DNA of 10,954 nucleotides. Source: an uncultured Clostridia bacterium. Lineage in GTDB: Bacteria; Bacillota; Clostridia; UBA1381; UMGS1253. Below the pieces are notes generated by a model that saw nothing but the letters and a program-made list of their open reading frames with translations, was not told where the DNA came from and did no database searches. Both the position numbers and the translations under genes were made by a program. Of this stretch, positions 6,550-10,954 are shown in pieces (positions within the stretch are counted from its first letter, which is position 1; each line of letters opens with the position of its first letter). The DNA is taken from NCBI GenBank assembly GCA_934457145.1, contig CAKSHP010000042.1:1-10954 (forward strand). Direction: 5' to 3'.

Positions 6550-7788
6550 TTATTCATAGAGAGGATGTTTTTTGCAAAGCGTGCCGACGCGCGCGCGGAT
6601 ATTGTCTGCCTGTGAGGCAAAATCAGTTACGGTAAGTTTTATAAGTTCGGCAATTTCCGACATATCTTCTTCTTTAAAACCTCTTGAGGTTACGGCGGGG
6701 GTTCCTATTCTTATACCGCTTGTGATAAACGGGCTTTGAGTATCGAAAGGAATTGCGTTTTTATTAACGGTTATACCAACGTCGTCTAAAAGCTTTTCGG
6801 TTTCCTTGCCGGTTATATTCATCGGTGTTAAATCAACTAACATCAAGTGGTTATCGGTGCCGCCGGATACAAGCTTAAAGCCCTGGTCTGAAAGTGCGCC
6901 GGCAAGAGCCTTTGCGTTTTTAACGATTTGCTTTTGATATGTTTTAAATTCATCGGTAAGCGCTTCTTTAAAGCATACTGCCTTTGCTGCGATAACGTGC
7001 ATTAAAGGGCCGCCCTGAATTCCGGGGAAAAGAGCTTTGTTTATAGCTTTTGCATATTCTTCTTTGCACAATATGAGTCCGCCTCTCGGGCCGCGCAGAG
7101 TTTTGTGGGTAGTTGTTGTTACAAAGTCGGCATAAGGCACGGGATTGGGGTGCAGACCTGCTGCAACCAAACCGGCAATGTGAGCCATGTCTACCATGAG
7201 GTATGCTCCGACTTCTTTTGCTATCTGAGAGAATTTTTCAAAGTCGATTATTCTCGGGTATGCGCTTGCTCCTGCCAAAATAAGCTTTGGTTTATGCTCG
7301 ATTGCAAGACGGCGGATTTCTTCATAGTCGATAACGTTTTCGTTTTCGCTCACACCGTAGGGAACTATGTTAAAATATTTTCCGGATATATTAACCGGGC
7401 TGCCGTGGCTTAAATGACCGCCGTGGGCAAGGTTCATGCTCAAAACCGTGTCGCCGGGGTTTAAAACGGCAAAAAATACGGTTAAGTTTGCCTGTGCGCC
7501 GGAATGGGGCTGAACATTGGCATGTTCGGCTCCGAAAATTTCCTTTGCGCGCTCGATTGCAAGAGTTTCAACTATATCAACATACTCGCAGCCGCCATAG
7601 TAACGTTTGCCGGGATAGCCTTCGGCATATTTGTTTGTAAGGGGGCTTCCCATTGCCTCCATAACAGCACGGCTTACAAAGTTTTCCGAGGCGATAAGCT
7701 CGATTTTATTTTGCTGTCTTGAAATTTCCTTTTCAACAGCCGAGTATACTTCAGGATCTGTTTTGCTTAAATTTTCGAAATGAAACAT
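6550..7788 (-). CDS. glyA: Serine hydroxymethyltransferase GlyA
   Basis: This is a PLP enzyme that interconverts serine plus tetrahydrofolate with glycine plus 5,10-methylene-THF, feeding one-carbon metabolism. The protein has 412 aa, the normal length. Signature regions are IELIASENFVS (29-39), TNKYAEGYPGKRYYGG (51-66), the PLP-contacting VDMAHIAGL (199-207) and TTTTHKTLRGPRGG (224-237) with the Schiff-base lysine K229. SGIRIGTPAVTSRG (357-370) follows near the C-terminus. The ATG at 7788 has GGAGG 10 nt upstream. Tandem TAA codons end the gene. It has its own promoter (7898-7926) and a structured leader of about 100 nt. It is divergent from nth, and its 3' end is followed by the 6484 stem-loop. 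Confidence 0.98.
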   Translation of the reverse strand: MFHFENLSKTDPEVYSAVEKEISRQQNKIELIASENFVSRAVMEAMGSPLTNKYAEGYPGKRYYGGCEYVDIVETLAIERAKEIFGAEHANVQPHSGAQANLTVFFAVLNPGDTVLSMNLAHGGHLSHGSPVNISGKYFNIVPYGVSENENVIDYEEIRRLAIEHKPKLILAGASAYPRIIDFEKFSQIAKEVGAYLMVDMAHIAGLVAAGLHPNPVPYADFVTTTTHKTLRGPRGGLILCKEEYAKAINKALFPGIQGGPLMHVIAAKAVCFKEALTDEFKTYQKQIVKNAKALAGALSDQGFKLVSGGTDNHLMLVDLTPMNITGKETEKLLDDVGITVNKNAIPFDTQSPFITSGIRIGTPAVTSRGFKEEDMSEIAELIKLTVTDFASQADNIRARVGTLCKKHPLYE

Positions 7789-7818
7789 AATTAATCAACC
7801 TCCGCTTTTGTAGGCAAC

Positions 7819-7888
7819 AGAGAGTAAAGCGCATCGGGCTTTGCTCTTTATTGCTTATAGTTATAATTGCACATCGGACAGGATGTGT
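7819..7888 (-). promoter_or_regulatory. Two hairpins in the glyA leader
   Basis: The glyA 5' leader holds two stem-loops. The first is CACATC/GATGTG (7870-7887, loop GGACAG), lying just after the predicted transcription start. The second is a 12-bp stem, AGAGAGTAAAGC (7819-7830) with GCTTTGCTCTTT (7838-7849), with two wobbles and a 7-nt loop, ending about 18 bp before the SD. Neither is followed by a U tract on the minus strand. I do not recognise a known riboswitch class here. The pair may be an operator or an uncharacterised leader structure. Confidence 0.45.
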
Positions 7889-7897
7889 TATAATAAT

Positions 7898-7926
7898 ATT
7901 ATAATGGTAAAAATGCAAAAATTCAA
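7898..7926 (-). promoter_or_regulatory. glyA promoter
   Basis: Reading the minus strand, the -35 TTGAAT (7926-7921) and the consensus -10 TATAAT (7903-7898) are separated by 17 bp. Transcription should start near 7891, giving a leader of roughly 100 nt before the glyA ATG. The -35 box lies about 28 bp from the -35 box of the divergent nth promoter. Confidence 0.85.
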
Positions 7927-7954
7927 GTAAATTATTGAAAAAAATTAAAGTTGC

Positions 7955-7983
7955 TTGATATTTTCTTTAAAAAAGTGTATAAT
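7955..7983 (+). promoter_or_regulatory. nth promoter
   Basis: The -35 TTGATA (7955-7960) and the consensus -10 TATAAT (7978-7983) are separated by 17 bp. The predicted start, near 7990, is only about 14 nt before the nth ATG. The leader is therefore little more than the ribosome binding site (AAGGCGGTG). Confidence 0.85.
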
Positions 7984-8003
7984 TGTGAGAAGGCGGTGAA
8001 AAA

Positions 8004-8633
8004 ATGACCAGAAAACAAAGAGCAGAGGCGATTATTGAAGCGCTCGAAAAAGCATATCCCGACGCGCAGTGTTCGCTTGATTTTAAAAAGGACGCGTGGC
8101 AGCTTATGGTTTCGGCAATACTGGCAACCCAGTGTACCGACAAGAGAGTAAACATGGTAACCCCGGCGCTGTTTGAAAGATATAAAAGCGTGTATGATTT
8201 TGCGTCTGCAAATGAAGACGAACTTATAGGATATATACGGTCGACGGGATTTTTTAATCACAAGGCTAAAAATATTATCGCATCGGCAAAAATTATATGC
8301 GACAAATACGGCGGTGCGGTGCCGGACACTATAGACGAGCTGGTAACGCTTCCGGGAGTTGGAAGAAAGATTGCAAATCTGCTTTTGGGGGACGTGTTCG
8401 GAAAGCCATGTATTGTGGTTGACACGCATGCAAAGAGATTAAGCTATCGTATGGGGCTTACAAAAAACACTGATCCGGTTAAAATAGAGTTTGATTTAAG
8501 AAAAATTATACCTGCACAAAAAGGCTCGGATTTTTGCCACAGGCTTGTCAATCTGGGTCGGGAGTATTGCGTAAGAAATCCGAAATGCGGCATATGTCCT
8601 GTGGGCGAGGTTTGCAAAAAAGAATTAAAATAA
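8004..8633 (+). CDS. nth: Endonuclease III (DNA glycosylase/AP lyase)
   Basis: This base-excision repair enzyme removes oxidised pyrimidines and cuts the abasic site by beta-elimination. The protein is 209 aa, the normal size. The helix-hairpin-helix motif LPGVGRKIANLLL (116-128) contains the catalytic lysine K122, and the catalytic aspartate is D140 in VVDTHAKR. The C-terminal [4Fe-4S] loop has C189, C195, C198 and C204, spaced C-x5-C-x2-C-x5-C. Endonuclease III proteins usually have x6 in the first gap, so this loop appears one residue short. The start at 8004 fits the family N-terminus and has AAGGCGGTG upstream. The gene is a single transcription unit with its own promoter and terminator. 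Confidence 0.97.
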   Translation: MTRKQRAEAIIEALEKAYPDAQCSLDFKKDAWQLMVSAILATQCTDKRVNMVTPALFERYKSVYDFASANEDELIGYIRSTGFFNHKAKNIIASAKIICDKYGGAVPDTIDELVTLPGVGRKIANLLLGDVFGKPCIVVDTHAKRLSYRMGLTKNTDPVKIEFDLRKIIPAQKGSDFCHRLVNLGREYCVRNPKCGICPVGEVCKKELK

Positions 8634-8662
8634 AGAGCCTTTTTTCGCTCTTTATTTTAATT
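8623..8662. terminator. Symmetrical bidirectional terminator containing both stop codons
   Basis: A perfect 16-bp stem, AATTAAAATAAAGAGC (8623-8638) with GCTCTTTATTTTAATT (8647-8662), encloses an 8-nt loop. The GC-containing core AAAGAGC/GCTCTTT is followed by ATTTTAATT on either strand, so it should work in both directions for the convergent nth and exporter ATPase genes. The stop codon of nth (8631-8633) lies in one arm and the stop of the minus-strand gene (8652-8654) in the other. Confidence 0.88.
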
Positions 8663-9902
8663 TGGGCGGGGGAAGAGTTATATTTCCCCAGGCTTTGTTA
8701 AACCATTTTATATCGGTTTTTGAAAGAGAAATTATTTTATTAAATGAAAGACCGATAGAGGAAAACAAGTCGGTTATTGTGCCGGAAAGATAAAAAAATG
8801 TATAGCGTGTTTCGTATTCTCCGGCGGCAAGGGGTGAAATGTCAAAAACAAGCGTGGCGCTGTGGCTGTCGCCTTTTTTTCCGGAATAAAAGTTTTTTAA
8901 AACGGAAGTTGCAACGGGTTGTTTTTGAAAATTGTATATGGTAAGGCGCATACATAGATTTTTTATGTCTGTTTTGTTTGTCCAGTTAAAAGTGATTTCA
9001 AGCGGCGTGTTTTCGTTAAAATCCGCGCTGCTTTTTTCATATGAGGCAAGGCTTAAATCTATAGGGGAGTTTTGATTTTTCGAGATTTTTTTTGCGCTGT
9101 CAAAATTCATTGAGCTTACGATGTTTTCGCGGCTCGAAAGATAGGCATTTATTGCGTTTTCCGTGTTGCCGTCATAGATAAGAGAGCCTTTGTCCAAAAC
9201 GATTGCGCGGCTGCAAAGTCTTTCGACTGTTGACATATTGTGGCTCACATATAATATTGTGCGGTTTTCTTTTTCTGCAAGCGAGAGCATTTTATCAATG
9301 CATTTTTGCTGAAAAGCCGCGTCGCCGACTGCGAGCACTTCGTCCATGATAAGAATTTCCGAGCTTAGGTGCGCTGCAACGGAAAATGCAAGTTTGACAT
9401 ACATTCCGGAGGAATAGCGCTTGACCGGAGTGTTTATAAATTCTCTGCACTCGGAAAAGTCTATTATATCGTCGAGCTTTTCGGTGATTTCCGATTTTGT
9501 CATGCCGAGAATTGCGCCGTTTAGGTATATGTTTTCGATGCCGGTAAGCTCGGGGTGAAATCCGGTTCCTATTTCAAGCATGGAAGAAATTCTTCCTTTA
9601 ATGCACACTCTTCCTTTTGTGGGGGTGGTGATTTTTGAAAGAATTTTTAAAAGAGTGGATTTGCCGGCGCCGTTTCTGCCTATTATGCCGACTGTTTCGC
9701 CTTTGTATATGTTTAAAGACACATTATTCAGCGCATTGAACATGCCTTTTTTATTTACGGCGCCGATTTTTGCGTTCGGGTTTTCTTTGCCGGTCAGCTT
9801 TGCGCCGATAGCCTGAATTTCTTCGCGCAGAGTGTGCGCACCTATGGCGCCGAGCTTATATTCTTTTGTGATATTTTCAATTTTAATAACAGTTTCTTTC
9901 AT
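8652..9902 (-). CDS. Polysaccharide ABC exporter ATPase (Wzt/TagH type)
   Basis: This is the ATP-hydrolysing subunit of an envelope polysaccharide or teichoic-acid exporter, 416 aa. Walker A is GRNGAGKST (75-83). The family-typical block IGTGFHPELTGIENIYLNG (111-129) is followed by KRYSSGMYVKLAFSVAAHL (161-179), with SSGM as the signature, then Walker B ILIMDE (183-188) and the switch H221 in YVSHNMS. The C-terminal ~140 residues (about 275-416) are a separate, probably beta-sandwich domain like the carbohydrate-recognising tail of Wzt proteins. The frame extends 27 codons upstream, but the ATG at 9902 has AAAGGAG 8 nt before it and begins the family N-terminus. It follows the permease gene by 13 bp. 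No glycosyltransferase genes are in the window, so the exported polymer is unknown. Confidence 0.93.
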   Translation of the reverse strand: MKETVIKIENITKEYKLGAIGAHTLREEIQAIGAKLTGKENPNAKIGAVNKKGMFNALNNVSLNIYKGETVGIIGRNGAGKSTLLKILSKITTPTKGRVCIKGRISSMLEIGTGFHPELTGIENIYLNGAILGMTKSEITEKLDDIIDFSECREFINTPVKRYSSGMYVKLAFSVAAHLSSEILIMDEVLAVGDAAFQQKCIDKMLSLAEKENRTILYVSHNMSTVERLCSRAIVLDKGSLIYDGNTENAINAYLSSRENIVSSMNFDSAKKISKNQNSPIDLSLASYEKSSADFNENTPLEITFNWTNKTDIKNLCMRLTIYNFQKQPVATSVLKNFYSGKKGDSHSATLVFDISPLAAGEYETRYTFFYLSGTITDLFSSIGLSFNKIISLSKTDIKWFNKAWGNITLPPPKLK

Positions 9903-9915
9903 GGATTTGTCTCCT

Positions 9916-10758
9916 TTATATGATGTCCGAAAAATTCCGTTCGGAGCGCGCAAAGGCGAAGAGTCCGGCAAGCAAAATGACAAATGATATCGCGGCGCTC
10001 GCCAAAAGATTTTTAAAAGAAAAACTTCCGGAGCCTAAAAATGCGTATCTGAAAGCCTCCATTACGGAGGTCATGGGATTTAAAAGAAAAAATTTGCGCA
10101 TATTAGTAGGAACTGCGGAGAGCGGATATACTATCGGGGTAATGTAAAACCAAAGCTGAACGCCGAATGAGGTTAATACTGATAAATCGCGGTATTTGGT
10201 TGTTACGGCGGTGATTATAAGGCCTGTTCCGGTTGCAAGCATCGAGCAGATAAAAAGCAAAACCGGAACGGCAAGTATGTATATATTAGGTTTTACGGGG
10301 CTTTTTATTATTATAAAATAGAAAAGAAAACCCAAAAACATAGCAAGCTGCAAAAGAAAATTGATGAAGCTTGTTATATTTGAAGTGACAGCAAGGCTGA
10401 GGCGCGGAAAGTAAACCTTTTTTAACAGTCCGGCGTTTGACAGATACAGTGATGAATTTTTTGTTAGGGTACGCGAAAAGAAACCCCATAAAACATTTCC
10501 GCACATATAAAAAAGAAACTGCGGAATTGAATTTGTGGAAATGTTTGCTATACGGCCGAAAACAAGCGTGAAAAACACGGTTGTAAGAAAAGGATTAATC
10601 AAAATCCATAGCGGACCGAGTATGGTTTGTTTGTACAGCGTGGAAAAATCTCTTTTAACAAAAAGAAATATTAAGTCCTTATATTTTATAAGTTCTTTTA
10701 AGCCTATGTTGTACCATTTTCGTTTAGGTTCTATTACAGTTGTCCAGTTTTCTGACAT
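9916..10758 (-). CDS. Polysaccharide ABC exporter permease (Wzm/TagG type)
   Basis: This is a 280-aa ABC-2 family integral membrane subunit that pairs with the downstream ATPase. A short cytoplasmic N-terminus (1-28) leads into KRDFSTLYKQTILGPLWILINP (35-56), the amphipathic and first-helix region typical of Wzm/TagG. Hydrophobic helices follow near 53-70, 80-95, 125-150, 158-185, 195-212 and 250-270. KKVYFPR (113-119), the TTKYRDL loop (186-192) and LNPMTSVMEAFRYAFLG (226-242) are also family features. The ATG at 10758 has GGAG 8 nt upstream. Its own promoter (10794-10822) drives the two-gene unit. Confidence 0.93.
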   Translation of the reverse strand: MSENWTTVIEPKRKWYNIGLKELIKYKDLIFLFVKRDFSTLYKQTILGPLWILINPFLTTVFFTLVFGRIANISTNSIPQFLFYMCGNVLWGFFSRTLTKNSSLYLSNAGLLKKVYFPRLSLAVTSNITSFINFLLQLAMFLGFLFYFIIIKSPVKPNIYILAVPVLLFICSMLATGTGLIITAVTTKYRDLSVLTSFGVQLWFYITPIVYPLSAVPTNMRKFFLLNPMTSVMEAFRYAFLGSGSFSFKNLLASAAISFVILLAGLFAFARSERNFSDII

Positions 10759-10793
10759 ATGTGCATCTCCGTTTTGTAATTTATATTAAAAAC

Positions 10794-10822
10794 AGTATAT
10801 CAAAAAACGTAAAAACAGTCAA
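10794..10822 (-). promoter_or_regulatory. Promoter of the polysaccharide exporter genes
   Basis: On the minus strand, the -35 TTGACT (10822-10817) and the -10 TATACT (10799-10794) are separated by 17 bp. The expected start is near 10787, giving a leader of about 30 nt before the permease ATG. The flanking DNA is very A/T-rich, with repeated A tracts at 10823-10867 that may act as UP-element-like or curved DNA shared with the divergent promoter. Confidence 0.87.
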
Positions 10823-10867
10823 TAGTATCAAAAAAATAAAAAACGCAAAAAAAGTTTAAAAAAAGTG

Positions 10868-10896
10868 TTGACAAAAAAGAAAAAAGGTGGTATACT
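10868..10896 (+). promoter_or_regulatory. Strong plus-strand promoter for a gene beyond the window
   Basis: A consensus -35 TTGACA (10868-10873) and the -10 TATACT (10891-10896) are separated by 17 bp, with A tracts immediately upstream. The predicted start is near 10903. It is divergent from the exporter promoter, with about 45 bp between their -35 boxes. The gene it serves lies outside the window. Confidence 0.88.
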
Positions 10897-10902
10897 AATC
10901 AA

Positions 10903-10954
10903 GTCGCTTAGGTAAGCGGCGAAGAAAAGATAAAGCGGAAAGCTTTGGTTGGAC
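10903..10954 (+). other. Start of an unidentified structured transcript (cut by window edge)
   Basis: The first 52 nt of the predicted transcript contain a 5'-terminal stem GTCGCTT/AAGCGGC (10903-10920, loop AGGT) and a second small stem AAAGC/GCTTT (10932-10946). No ORF start with an SD is visible. This could be an mRNA leader or a small RNA. I do not recognise a known class from so short a piece. Confidence 0.35.

Noticed and set aside
7932..8429. Minus-strand open frame of 165 codons across nth
   Set aside because: It is antisense to a well-supported nth gene, with no ribosome binding site and no recognisable protein motifs.
9903..9983. Upstream extension of the exporter ATPase to 9983
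   Set aside because: It would overlap the permease gene by 68 bp and adds 27 non-family residues. The ATG at 9902 has AAAGGAG at the right distance.

Overview
The window looks like chromosomal DNA from a low-to-moderate-GC Gram-positive anaerobe, most likely Bacillota/Clostridia. This is an inference. It rests on strong GGAGG-type ribosome binding sites, sigma-A promoters that all show 17-bp spacers, Rho-independent hairpin terminators, an FMN riboswitch driving an ECF-type riboflavin transporter, and the AT-rich codon use. No mobile element, CRISPR array, tRNA or rRNA is visible.

Layout. (1) 2-3114, plus strand: two overlapping ABC exporter half-transporter genes, the first cut by the left window edge. 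They form a heterodimer with one degenerate ATP site. (2) 3133-4918, plus strand: a complete transcription unit with promoter, FMN riboswitch, attenuator hairpin, ribU riboflavin transporter, a PhnP-like metallo-beta-lactamase-fold hydrolase and a bidirectional terminator. (3) 4917-6379, minus strand: a 1-phosphofructokinase-like PfkB kinase translationally coupled to a cysteine-rich putative metal-binding protein. Upstream lie two large inverted repeats. (4) 6550-7926, minus strand: glyA (serine hydroxymethyltransferase) with its own promoter and a structured leader of about 100 nt. (5) 7955-8662, plus strand: nth (endonuclease III), transcribed divergently from glyA and ending in a symmetrical terminator. 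(6) 8652-10822, minus strand: a Wzm/Wzt-type polysaccharide ABC exporter, permease first and then the ATPase with a carbohydrate-binding-like C-terminal domain, with its own promoter. (7) 10868-10954, plus strand: a strong promoter and the first ~50 nt of an unidentified transcript leaving the window.

Most of the genes are ordinary housekeeping or envelope functions. The most interesting item is the FMN-riboswitch operon. A PhnP-like hydrolase sits 2 nt behind ribU, so flavin status should control it. Such an enzyme could process a flavin phosphate or cyclic phosphate, but this is untested. Other points worth checking are the stem-loop between glyA and the kinase gene, whose U-rich side faces the wrong way to terminate glyA, a one-residue-short Fe-S loop in endonuclease III, and several terminators that contain the stop codons of the genes they end.
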